64,000 nucleotides of DNA. Origin: an uncultured Prevotella sp. (GTDB lineage Bacteria; Bacteroidota; Bacteroidia; Bacteroidales; Bacteroidaceae). Below, piece after piece: positions 43,921-51,672 of this stretch (position 1 is the first letter of the stretch; each line of letters begins with the position of its first letter). The notes under the pieces are model-generated. The model saw nothing but the letters and a program-made list of their open reading frames with translations, was not told where the DNA came from and did not search any database. The stretch spans positions 6,693 through 70,692 of the forward strand of contig URQS01000010.1 of NCBI GenBank assembly GCA_900550035.1. Direction: 5' to 3'. The translations under genes and the position numbers were made by a program.

Positions 43921-45210
43921 TTAAATGGCGTCGAACGCCTGCTGCAGGTCGTCGATGATGTCGTCGATGTGCTCGGTGCCTATGCTCAGACGTATGGTCG
44001 AGGGTGTGATGTGCTGCTGTGCCAGCTCCTCGGGCGACATCTGCGAGTGGGTTGTTGTAGCCGGGTGTATGGCGAGGCTCTTTACGTCGGCCACATTGGC
44101 AAGAAGTGAGAATATCTTGAGGTGGTCGATAAACTTCCATGCGGCTTCCTGACCACCCTTTATCTCAAATGTGAATATCGAACCGCCACCGTTGGGGAAG
44201 TACTTCTCGTACAGCTCGTGGTCGGGGTGAGTAGGCAGCGACGGATGATTCACCTTCTCCACCTTTGGGTTCTCAGCCAGATACTTCACCACCTTGAGCG
44301 CATTCTCTACGTGACGCTCTACGCGCAGCGACAGAGTTTCGAGTCCTTGCAGCAGAATCCATGCGTTGAACGGTGAGATTGTAGCACCAGTGTCGCGCAG
44401 TATGACGGCGCGAATGCGGGTCACGAAAGCAGCCTTGCCAGCTACGTCGGCAAATATGGCACCGTGATAGCTTGGGTCGGGCTTGGCGAGTGTAGGATAT
44501 TTGTCGGCATTGGCTTTCCAGTCGAATGTGCCGCCGTCTACGATTACGCCTCCCAGACTCGAACCGTGTCCGCCTATGAACTTAGTGGCTGAGTGTACCA
44601 CAACGTCGGCTCCGTGTTCAATCGGACGTATAATATAAGGTGTGCCGAAGGTGTTGTCTACGATGAACGGTATGTTATGGCGGTGGGCTACGGCTGCCAC
44701 TGCCTCAAGATTTGTCACGTCGGAGTTGGGATTGCCGAATGTCTCGGCATAAACCACCTTGGTGTTGGGCTGAATGGCAGCCTCCAGTGCTTCAAGGTCG
44801 TTGACGTTGACGATGGTGTTGCTGATGCCCTGTGTGGTCAGCGTGTGTGTGATGAGATTGAACGAACCACCATACAGATTGTCGGCAGCTACGATATGGT
44901 CGCCCACTTGCAGTATGTTCTGCAGAGCGTAGGTCACGGCTGCGGCTCCTGATGCCACTGCCAGTCCTGCCACACCGCCCTCAAGGGCTGCCACACGGTC
45001 TTCGAATACACCCTGTGTGGAGTTGGTCAGTCGGCCGTAGATGTTGCCGGCGTCGCGCAGTCCGAATCGGTCGGCAGCGTGCTGCGAGTTGCGGAATACG
45101 TACGATGTGGTCTGGTAGATAGGCACGGCACGTGCGTCGGTAGCTGGATCCGGATTTTCCTGTCCTACGTGCAATTGGAGTGTTTCGAAGTGAAGTTTCT
45201 TGTTGCTCAT
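43921..45210 (-). CDS. metY: O-acetylhomoserine sulfhydrylase (MetY-type)
   Basis: 429 residues, the usual length for the Cys/Met-metabolism PLP enzymes. PLP-binding Lys lies in HSATKFIGGHGSSLGG, with the GLAVASGAAAVTYAL and YAETFGNPNSDVTNLEA family blocks. It uses O-acetylhomoserine and sulfide (or methanethiol) to make homocysteine (or methionine). First gene of a metY-cysK operon. A close relative, cystathionine gamma-synthase, cannot be fully excluded, but the inserted length and the HVGQENPDPATDARAVPIYQTTSY start favour MetY. Confidence 0.92.
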   Translation of the reverse strand: MSNKKLHFETLQLHVGQENPDPATDARAVPIYQTTSYVFRNSQHAADRFGLRDAGNIYGRLTNSTQGVFEDRVAALEGGVAGLAVASGAAAVTYALQNILQVGDHIVAADNLYGGSFNLITHTLTTQGISNTIVNVNDLEALEAAIQPNTKVVYAETFGNPNSDVTNLEAVAAVAHRHNIPFIVDNTFGTPYIIRPIEHGADVVVHSATKFIGGHGSSLGGVIVDGGTFDWKANADKYPTLAKPDPSYHGAIFADVAGKAAFVTRIRAVILRDTGATISPFNAWILLQGLETLSLRVERHVENALKVVKYLAENPKVEKVNHPSLPTHPDHELYEKYFPNGGGSIFTFEIKGGQEAAWKFIDHLKIFSLLANVADVKSLAIHPATTTHSQMSPEELAQQHITPSTIRLSIGTEHIDDIIDDLQQAFDAI

Positions 45211-45299
45211 GGTGTTTGCCCTTTCTTTAAAAATGTGTTTTTACTAATATGAAGATTATGAAGCAAGTCATGTTTGTTGACTTCTTGTTTTCATGGTTG

Positions 45300-45331
45300 C
45301 AAAGTTACGGCAAAACTGTCTGCCATACAAT
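45300..45331 (-). promoter_or_regulatory. Promoter of metY-cysK
   Basis: Minus-strand TAACTTTG at 45300-45307 with a TTG at 45328-45330 after a 20-base spacer. It gives a leader of about 85 bases with one short AAGTCA/TGACTT hairpin; no riboswitch fold recognised. The remaining gap up to 45505 holds only the next gene's terminator. Confidence 0.7.
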
Positions 45332-45410
45332 AGCACAAATTGGTTATATGGCATACCACAAATATGGTATATTGGGCTAAAATGTATAAATATGAAGTTT
45401 TAAGACATAA

Positions 45411-45471
45411 AAAAGCAACAAAAACAATACTTTTGACATTGGAAAGTGTCAAAAATATTGTTTTTGTTGCT
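45411..45471 (-). terminator. Strong terminator of the AraC gene at 45506
   Basis: A 15-bp arm 45416-45430 pairs exactly with 45457-45471, and TTTTGACA/TGTCAAAA extends it to 23 pairs with one mismatch. TTTTTT follows on the minus strand. Confidence 0.9.
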
Positions 45472-45505
45472 ATATCTTATTCTTGTTATGCTGTTCTGCG
45501 AACAG

Positions 45506-46375
45506 TTACTTTATTTTCTGTTCGGGCAACATCTGTCGTGTGGTCAGCACCTGACGTTTTGAGATTACGCCGTCGGCATATTCCTTGGGCGACATGCCTC
45601 GGTTGTTCTTGAAGCAGCGGTTGAAGTAGGGCACATCGTTGAATCCTACCATATAGCACACCTCAGTAACGTTGAAGTTGCCCTGGCGCAGCAGGCTGCA
45701 CGCGCGGTCTACACGCAGCTTGTTGAGATATGTGATGTATGTCTGGCCCGTAGCCTTCTTGAAGAAGGTGCAGAACGACGAGCGGTTCATGCCCACGTGC
45801 TCGGCTATCATGTCGATTGTGACAGTGCGGGCGAAGTTCTGCTGCGAGAATTCCTTTATTTTGTTGATACGCTCCGATGTACGGTCTGTCTCAGGGGTGC
45901 GTCCCACAACGACAGCGTCGCGCTCGCTCTTTGATATCAGCAGGAGCAGACGGAACATGTAGGGTAGCAGTTCTGTGCGCTGTTCACGTGCCATCTTGTG
46001 CAGCATGTCGGCTATCAAGACTGTGGTGTTGGGGTCGAATGAGATTACTGTAGCAATCGACTTCAACTGGTCGAGACGCTCGGTGAGTTCGGGGAATGCG
46101 CTTGTGCAGCGGTCTATGAACTCTGTTCGGAATGTGATTGTGTAGTGTCCGATGAGTCCGTCAGCGTCGGTGTAATTGTCGTCGAACTTCCAGCTGTGGG
46201 GTATATGTGGCGGAATGAACGCAAGGTCGCCTTCGGCGAAATCCGTTATGGTATCGCCCATTATGCGCTTGCCTTTGCCGCAAGTTACATACGTCAGTTC
46301 CCATGTGTCCTGCTTGTGCAGTGGAAGCTGTTCGGCAGGCTTCATTCTTTTGTAATCAAAGTTATACAAGTCCAT
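45506..46375 (-). CDS. AraC-family transcriptional regulator
   Basis: 289 residues. N-terminal cupin (HKQDTWELTYVTCGKGKRI, AFIPPHIPHSWKFDD) of the AraC ligand type, a linker helix region, then two C-terminal HTH units (VTIDMIAEHVGMNRSSFCTFFKK and NVTEVCYMVGFNDVPYFNRCFKN) ending in GMSPKEYAD. A sugar or other small ligand is likely. It does not share an operon with metY (terminator between) and is transcribed in the same direction as the EamA gene upstream of it. Target genes cannot be named. Confidence 0.88.
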   Translation of the reverse strand: MDLYNFDYKRMKPAEQLPLHKQDTWELTYVTCGKGKRIMGDTITDFAEGDLAFIPPHIPHSWKFDDNYTDADGLIGHYTITFRTEFIDRCTSAFPELTERLDQLKSIATVISFDPNTTVLIADMLHKMAREQRTELLPYMFRLLLLISKSERDAVVVGRTPETDRTSERINKIKEFSQQNFARTVTIDMIAEHVGMNRSSFCTFFKKATGQTYITYLNKLRVDRACSLLRQGNFNVTEVCYMVGFNDVPYFNRCFKNNRGMSPKEYADGVISKRQVLTTRQMLPEQKIK

Positions 46376-46465
46376 ATTTGATTATTATAAAAATTTCTGG
46401 TTGTTTATTGTCGACATTTGTCGTGCTATTGTCTTATGCTTGATTTAGGGATGTTTTCTACAATG

Positions 46466-46473
46466 CAAATTTA
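46466..46473 (-). promoter_or_regulatory. -7 box TAAATTTG for the AraC gene
   Basis: Minus-strand TAnnTTTG about 90 bases before the AraC start. The rest of the 46376-46665 gap is AT-rich with no gene seen. Confidence 0.5.
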
Positions 46474-46665
46474 CGATTATAAATTGGTATATGCTTGATT
46501 TTAACATTTAATATACATGCGATTCAACATATTTTATGTAAAATACGTGCTGCTTTTGACGTTTTGTAAACCGTATATTGCAAAATGTTGACTCCTATCG
46601 TATTTCTTATGTCACTCAGATTGGTTGCGACATATTGTTAATTTGTGGCGAATAACACCCTATTG

Positions 46666-47589
46666 TTATTCTGTTGCTTTTTCAGTATTGATATCGTGGC
46701 GCGATTTCGACTTTATCACAAGCCATACACCGCTGAAAACCAGAGCCACTGCCAGTGCCTGTTTCCATGTAAACACGCACATTCCGGCTGCCAGACTCAC
46801 CGATACAGCCACTACGGGCTGCATATAATTGTAAATGCTTACTACCGTCGGGCGCAGTGTCTTCTGTGCTGTCTGCATGAGCAGATAAGCCACGTATGTT
46901 CCGAAGAACACCACGAATGCCGTGCCTGCCCACGCTCCGGGCGTGACGAGGCTCCAGTCGGTTTGCACAGCGTGCGGAAGCATAAATGGAGAAAGCAACA
47001 CTGCTGCCCATGTGAACATCCATTTGCTCACGGTGATGGGCGAATAGCGGCGCAGAAAGTCGCGATACAGCGCCAGGTATAGTGCAAACGACAGTTGGGC
47101 GAAGATACACAGCAGGTCGCCGCGTATGTCGCCGATGCGCGAATCGTGTGCCGCGGCGCTTGACATAATCAGTATCAGTGCGCCCGAGCAGCCTATGCCC
47201 ACGCCAAGGGCTTTCTTGCCGGTGATGGGTTCCTTAAGTATCAGTGCCGAGAGTATCATGGCGAATATAGGCAGCGACGTTGTCACGATGCTGGCATTTG
47301 AAGGAGTGGTGATGCTGAGTCCGATGGTGAAGCAGCATTGGTTGCCCACCAGTCCCAGCAGTCCGGCACCGCTCATTGCCAATATGTCGCGCCAAGGCAT
47401 GTGCTCGTGTTTGCAGAAAAGCGAAGTAATCCAGAACAACAGTGCTCCTCCTGCCGCTCGCATAAACACAAGGTTTATGTTGTCAATGCCGTGTTGCATG
47501 GCATCCTTGCCAATGGGCGACATAAGTCCCCACATGACGCAAGCCATGAATATGCATAAGTGTGCAATTAGAGGTCGTTTGTTATCCAT
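46666..47589 (-). CDS. EamA/DMT-family transporter
   Basis: 307 residues with ten predicted membrane helices in two EamA repeats (about 8-140 and 155-295). Typical segments: ACVMWGLMSPIGKDAM, TPSNASIVTTSLPIFAMILSALILKEPITGKKALGVG and TVVSIYNYMQPVVAVSVSLAAG. Drug/metabolite exporters of this type move amino acids, nucleosides or sugars; the substrate cannot be read from sequence. It is divergent from the ATPase gene at 47733. Confidence 0.9.
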   Translation of the reverse strand: MDNKRPLIAHLCIFMACVMWGLMSPIGKDAMQHGIDNINLVFMRAAGGALLFWITSLFCKHEHMPWRDILAMSGAGLLGLVGNQCCFTIGLSITTPSNASIVTTSLPIFAMILSALILKEPITGKKALGVGIGCSGALILIMSSAAAHDSRIGDIRGDLLCIFAQLSFALYLALYRDFLRRYSPITVSKWMFTWAAVLLSPFMLPHAVQTDWSLVTPGAWAGTAFVVFFGTYVAYLLMQTAQKTLRPTVVSIYNYMQPVVAVSVSLAAGMCVFTWKQALAVALVFSGVWLVIKSKSRHDINTEKATE

Positions 47590-47639
47590 TTATACTGTTT
47601 TTTTGCCTTTTATGTTATCTTTTTTGCCAAATACGGGTG

Positions 47640-47647
47640 CAAAGATA
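47640..47647 (-). promoter_or_regulatory. -7 box TATCTTTG for the EamA gene
   Basis: TAnnTTTG on the minus strand, 50 bases before the EamA start and 45 bases from the divergent box at 47692. Confidence 0.6.
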
Positions 47648-47691
47648 TAAAATTATCGTTTTATACGAATACATTATATCATTTTATTTCA

Positions 47692-47699
47692 TATATTTG
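47692..47699 (+). promoter_or_regulatory. -7 box TATATTTG for the ATPase-DUF4435 pair
   Basis: TAnnTTTG ending five bases before the ATG (47704) of a ten-codon open frame whose stop overlaps the ATPase start at 47733. No obvious -33. Confidence 0.55.
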
Positions 47700-47732
47700 T
47701 AACATGAATACACACCTTAAATATGTACGTAA

Positions 47733-48554
47733 ATGAAATATGCCGAATACATTAAGCAGATAGAGATTGACTCGTTGTGGAGTGGCAAGCGCCACGTTGT
47801 GTGGAATCTCGACCGCCAGGTGAACATCCTGAGCGGCATAAATGGTGTGGGCAAGAGCACCATATTAAATAAGGTGGTGAAGGGACTTTCGGCAGGTGGC
47901 GAGTTTCCGAGCCACATGCTCAAGGGCGTCAGGCTGAAGGTGCAGCCCGACGATGCCAAGTGGATACGCTACGACGTTATACGTTCGTTCGACCGTCCGC
48001 TGTGGAATCTTGATGCTGTCAGCAAGCTCAACACTTCGCTGAGCGATCTTGCCACCGAACTCGACATGCAGCTCTTCTTCCTGCAGCGCAAGTATCTCGA
48101 CTATCAGGTCAACATCGGCAACCGCATCATTGCGTGTCTGCAAGACGGACGTCCCGATGCCGCCCTTGAAGCGCAGCGCATCTCGGCTCCGAAGAAGACA
48201 TTCCAGGACCTCATCGACGACCTCTTCTCGGAGACGGGCAAGACCATCATACGCACCGAGAACGAGATACGTTTCTCGCAGATTGGCGAGGTTTTGAGTC
48301 CGTATCAGCTCTCGAGCGGCGAGAAACAGATGCTTGTCATACTGCTTACGGTGCTCGTTGAGGACCAGTTGCCCTACGTTCTGTTTATGGACGAACCCGA
48401 AGTGAGCCTCCATGTCGACTGGCAGCAGCGGCTCATCGACCTCATCCTCACGCTCAATCCTAACGTTCAGATAATTCTTACCACCCATTCGCCAGCCGTG
48501 ATAATGAACGGATGGGCTGACAGGGTTACCGAAGTGAGCGACATTACGGACTGA
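47733..48554 (+). CDS. ABC-type AAA ATPase (OLD/RecF-like), partner of DUF4435 protein
   Basis: 273 residues. The nucleotide-binding fold is complete: Walker A GINGVGKST (35-43), ABC signature LSSGEKQ (193-199), Walker B VLFMDEPEVSL (216-226, Glu221 after Asp220) and H-loop TTHSP (250-254). The middle (85-180) is a short helical insertion rather than a long SMC coil. It is compact compared with AriA or OLD ATPase domains. An in-frame stop at 47730 fixes the start. It is followed, after a repeat element, by the DUF4435 gene on the same strand; a split ATPase/TOPRIM-like pair is the simplest reading. Confidence 0.82.
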   Translation: MKYAEYIKQIEIDSLWSGKRHVVWNLDRQVNILSGINGVGKSTILNKVVKGLSAGGEFPSHMLKGVRLKVQPDDAKWIRYDVIRSFDRPLWNLDAVSKLNTSLSDLATELDMQLFFLQRKYLDYQVNIGNRIIACLQDGRPDAALEAQRISAPKKTFQDLIDDLFSETGKTIIRTENEIRFSQIGEVLSPYQLSSGEKQMLVILLTVLVEDQLPYVLFMDEPEVSLHVDWQQRLIDLILTLNPNVQIILTTHSPAVIMNGWADRVTEVSDITD

Positions 48555-48564
48555 GAGACGCTGA

Positions 48565-48780
48565 AGTGAATTTTGAATTTTGAATTTTGAGTTTTGAATT
48601 ATCGGCAAAGCCGATTTTTAATTATTCAATTTTGAATTGACAATTCATAAATCATCAATTCTAAATCGCAGGCGTAGCCGAGAATAATTCAAAATTCAAA
48701 ACTCAAAATTCAAAACTCATAATCGCAGGCGGCAGCCGAGAATAATTCAAAATTCAAAACTCAAAATTCAAAACTCAATT
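48565..48780 (+). repeat. Period-7 intergenic repeat element inside the ATPase-DUF4435 pair
   Basis: Starts with (GAATTTT)n/GAGTTTT units, then an ATCGGCAAAGCCGAT palindrome, then two copies of TCGCAGGCG-n-AGCCGAGAATAATTC followed by AAAATTC/AAAACTC units that reverse-complement the first arm. It fills the 227-base gap between the two genes. Confidence 0.85.
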
Positions 48781-48781
48781 T

Positions 48782-49807
48782 ATGGCCAAACGTTTGCGCG
48801 ACAGTATAACGTCGCAATATGTAGAGGCGGCAAACCGCCTTAGCTCGCGTCAGGCGCGCCGTCGCATCGTGGCTTATGTCGAGAGCTACGACGACATATT
48901 CTTCTGGCGGTCGGTGCTTTCGCGTTTCGAGAACTCCGAACGTTACTTCGAGGTGATGCTGCCGTCGCGTCTCGACCACCTGGAACGAGGCAAGAAGGCT
49001 GCCATTATGAGTCTTATTGCAGCCGGAGGGGTAGGGCGTGACATGATAGCGTGCGTCGATGCCGACTACGACTACCTCGAACAGGGCGCAAGCGGGTCGT
49101 CGAAGACTATCCTCGACAATCCTTACATATTCCATTCTTACGCCTACGCCATCGAGAACATGCAGTGTTATGCTCCGTCGTTGCACGCCGTGTGTGTGGC
49201 AGTGGCGCTCAACGACCGCCAGACGTTCGACTTTGAGGCTTTCTTGCGCGATTTCTCCACCGCCATCTTCCCGCTCTTCGTGTGGAATATATGGTCGTAT
49301 CGCACCGGTGCAACGCCACGCTTTGCCATCAGCGACTTCCTTCACATCATCGAGATGGGCAACATTTCGCCCGAAAACAGTCAGCAGGCGCTTGCCAATC
49401 TGCGCCGTCGCGTGGGACATAAGATGCAGATGCTGCAACGTCAACATCCCGGTGCGCGCGAGAGCTACGCTGCCGTCAAGGACGACCTTCGCCGACTTGG
49501 TGTGCGCCCCGACATGACATATATGTACATCCAGGGCCATCATCTGTTTGACAAGATTGTGGTGCCGCTCGTAAGGAAGGTGTGCAATCAGCTGATACGC
49601 GAACGCGAGCGCGAGATTTCAGTTCAAAGTGTTCACGCCACCCAGCAGCGCAACGAGTTGTCGTGCTACTCGTCGAGTGTGGGCGATGCCGAATTTGTGT
49701 TGCGCCGCAACGTAGGCTATGTGTCGTCGCCGCAATATCAGAGCATAGTGGAAGACCTTCAGCGGTATCTGGAAGGAGAAAGTGCTGAGCCTTCAGTTGA
49801 TAGTTGA
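48782..49807 (+). CDS. DUF4435 (TOPRIM-like) protein
   Basis: 341 residues. The N-terminal region carries RIVAYVESYDDIFFW (Glu34) and DMIACVDADYDYLEQ (Asp93, Asp95), spaced as the Glu and DxD metal-binding residues of a TOPRIM nuclease fold. The middle has the DUF4435-type SYAYAIENMQCYA and NIWSYR blocks, and the C-terminus (about 235-340) is helical and basic. DUF4435 proteins paired with ABC-type ATPases include AriB of the PARIS anti-phage system. This pair may be a relative or a housekeeping version of that arrangement. The metal residues are intact, so catalytic activity is plausible. Confidence 0.75.
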   Translation: MAKRLRDSITSQYVEAANRLSSRQARRRIVAYVESYDDIFFWRSVLSRFENSERYFEVMLPSRLDHLERGKKAAIMSLIAAGGVGRDMIACVDADYDYLEQGASGSSKTILDNPYIFHSYAYAIENMQCYAPSLHAVCVAVALNDRQTFDFEAFLRDFSTAIFPLFVWNIWSYRTGATPRFAISDFLHIIEMGNISPENSQQALANLRRRVGHKMQMLQRQHPGARESYAAVKDDLRRLGVRPDMTYMYIQGHHLFDKIVVPLVRKVCNQLIREREREISVQSVHATQQRNELSCYSSSVGDAEFVLRRNVGYVSSPQYQSIVEDLQRYLEGESAEPSVDS

Positions 49808-49957
<150 letters not shown>

Positions 49958-49964
49958 CAACAAT

Positions 49965-50009
49965 AAAAAAAAGGATTTTGCTACGCGATTGCGTGCAAAA
50001 TCCTTTTTT
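49965..50009 (-). terminator. Terminator of rplS
   Basis: AAAAAAGGATTTTG (49967-49980) pairs with CAAAATCCTTTTTT (49996-50009), with CTACGCGATTGCGTG as loop region. On the minus strand it follows the rplS stop and ends in a T run. Confidence 0.85.
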
Positions 50010-50039
50010 ATCTCTTTTCGAGTTAGGTATCCGTACGGA

Positions 50040-50402
50040 TTAAGCATTGGTTGTGTTAACGCGACGCTCAGCGATACGAGCCTTCTTGCCAGTAAGGTTG
50101 CGGAGGTAGTAGAGCTTAGCGCGACGTACCTTACCATGCTTGTTGACCTCGATGCTCTCGATGTTCGGTGACTCAATCGGGAAGATACGCTCTACACCAA
50201 CAGTACCAGACATCTTGCGAACGGTGAAGCGCTTCTTGTCACCGTGGCCAGAAATCTTGATAACTACACCACGATAGAGCTGGATACGCTCCTTTGTACC
50301 CTCGATAATTTTGTAAGCGACTGTGATAGTGTCACCTGAACGGAACTCAGGGAACTTCTTGCCGGTTGCAAATGCTTCTTCAGCAACTTTAATTAAATCC
50401 AT
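50040..50402 (-). CDS. rplS: 50S ribosomal protein L19
   Basis: 120 residues from ATG 50402 (MDLIKVAEEAF); the frame is open 18 codons further up, but the usual L19 length and the family N-terminus favour this start. The core FRSGDTITVAYKIIEGTKERIQLYRGVVI and the C-terminal KVRRAKLYYLRNLTGKKARIAE are diagnostic. It sits at the 30S-50S interface. Single-gene transcript with its own promoter and terminator. Confidence 0.97.
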   Translation of the reverse strand: MDLIKVAEEAFATGKKFPEFRSGDTITVAYKIIEGTKERIQLYRGVVIKISGHGDKKRFTVRKMSGTVGVERIFPIESPNIESIEVNKHGKVRRAKLYYLRNLTGKKARIAERRVNTTNA

Positions 50403-50494
50403 TGTTAATTTGATAATTAAATTTGTTTTATCGTTCTCGCGCAACATAATGGGCAACTCTTCTTCCCGTCATCGGTTACGCCGAAAAGCGGGTG

Positions 50495-50525
50495 CAAAGT
50501 TACGACTTTTTTCGCTAACGCACAA
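50495..50525 (-). promoter_or_regulatory. Promoter of rplS
   Basis: Minus-strand TAACTTTG at 50495-50502 with TTG at 50523-50525 after a 20-base spacer. Leader of about 90 bases. Confidence 0.7.
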
Positions 50526-50597
50526 GCATTTACAAGAAAAGACATCCCGAAAAACATATTTTTAGACTTTTACACGTTCTGTCATAAAACATTTTTG

Positions 50598-50605
50598 TAT
50601 TTTTG
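50598..50605 (+). promoter_or_regulatory. -7 box TATTTTTG, near-leaderless start
   Basis: TAnnTTTG ends nine bases before the ATG at 50615, leaving almost no untranslated leader. Divergent from the rplS promoter. Confidence 0.6.
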
Positions 50606-50614
50606 CATATACTT

Positions 50615-51613
50615 ATGCAGTTAAAAAAGATAATAAACGACTCTCTTAAGGTGGCACTCTCGCTGCTGCTTGGCGGACTGATACTCTACTGGATGTATCG
50701 CGACTTCGACTTCCGTCAGGTAGAGCATGTTCTGCTGCACGAAATGAACTGGACGTGGATGTTGCTTTCATTCCCGTTCGGCATCTTGGCGCAGGCTTTT
50801 CGTGGTTGGCGATGGCATCTCACGCTCGAACCCGTAGGCGAACATCCGCGCACGTCCACCAGTGTCTACTCCATATTCCTCTCCTATGCCGTCAGCCTTG
50901 TAGTGCCGCGTATAGGCGAGTTTGCCCGTTGCGGTGTGTTGCGCCGCTACGACGGAGTGTCGTTTCCCAAGGCTTTGGGCACGGTGGTGGTGGAGCGTGC
51001 CATCGATTCGGCATTGGTCATGTGCATAGCCCTTGTCACCATGCTGTGCCAATTCAGCGTGTTCAACACCTTCTTCGACCGCACTGGCACCAACATCGGC
51101 GCCCTGCTGGCAGGATTCTCTACCACCGGCTACATCGTCACAGCCATTTGCGGACTTGCAGTATGCCTTCTGGCGTGGTACATCATGCGTCGGTTTGCCA
51201 TATATAATAAGGTGAAGGCTACGGTGCAGGGCATCTGGCAAGGCATCATGTCGATACGTAGCGTGAAGTGTCCCGTGCGCTTCGTCGTGTACACTCTCGC
51301 TATATGGGCGTGCTATTTCCTGCACTATTACCTCACGTTCTTCTGCTTCGACTCCACGTCCGGACTGGGCGTGTCGTGCGCAATGGTGACGTTCATCGTG
51401 GGCAGCATAGCCGTTATCGTTCCTACCCCCAATGGAGCCGGACCGTGGCATTTCGCCGTCAAGACCATGCTGTTGCTATATGGCATAGGCGAGACCGATG
51501 CTCTCAACTTCGTGCTCATCGTCCACAGCGTGCAAACGCTGCTCGTGGTGGCAATGGGCGTATGGGCGTGGGTGGCACTCTCGTTCACCCGCAAGCAGCC
51601 GAGCCTGCAGTAA
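50615..51613 (+). CDS. Lysylphosphatidylglycerol synthase-like flippase (LPG_synthase_TM)
   Basis: 332 residues from ATG 50615; a TTG four codons upstream overlaps the -7 box and is rejected. Seven or eight membrane helices, with the family markers AFRGWRWHLTLEP, SYAVSLVVPRIGEFARCGVLRRYDGVS, TVVVERAIDSAL and VPTPNGAGPWHFA. Members move or modify lipids, including MprF-like flippase halves and related transporters. Only the membrane part is present, without the catalytic synthase domain, so transport is more likely than lysylation. Function in this organism is not known. Confidence 0.82.
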   Translation: MQLKKIINDSLKVALSLLLGGLILYWMYRDFDFRQVEHVLLHEMNWTWMLLSFPFGILAQAFRGWRWHLTLEPVGEHPRTSTSVYSIFLSYAVSLVVPRIGEFARCGVLRRYDGVSFPKALGTVVVERAIDSALVMCIALVTMLCQFSVFNTFFDRTGTNIGALLAGFSTTGYIVTAICGLAVCLLAWYIMRRFAIYNKVKATVQGIWQGIMSIRSVKCPVRFVVYTLAIWACYFLHYYLTFFCFDSTSGLGVSCAMVTFIVGSIAVIVPTPNGAGPWHFAVKTMLLLYGIGETDALNFVLIVHSVQTLLVVAMGVWAWVALSFTRKQPSLQ

Positions 51614-51672
51614 ATAAGAAAGTAATAATCACAAATACTACTATTATTTAATCACTAATAAACACAATTATT

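Noticed and set aside
45211..45310. SAM or cysteine-type riboswitch in the metY leader
   Set aside because: Only a six-base hairpin and a chance eight-codon frame are visible; no riboswitch core was found.
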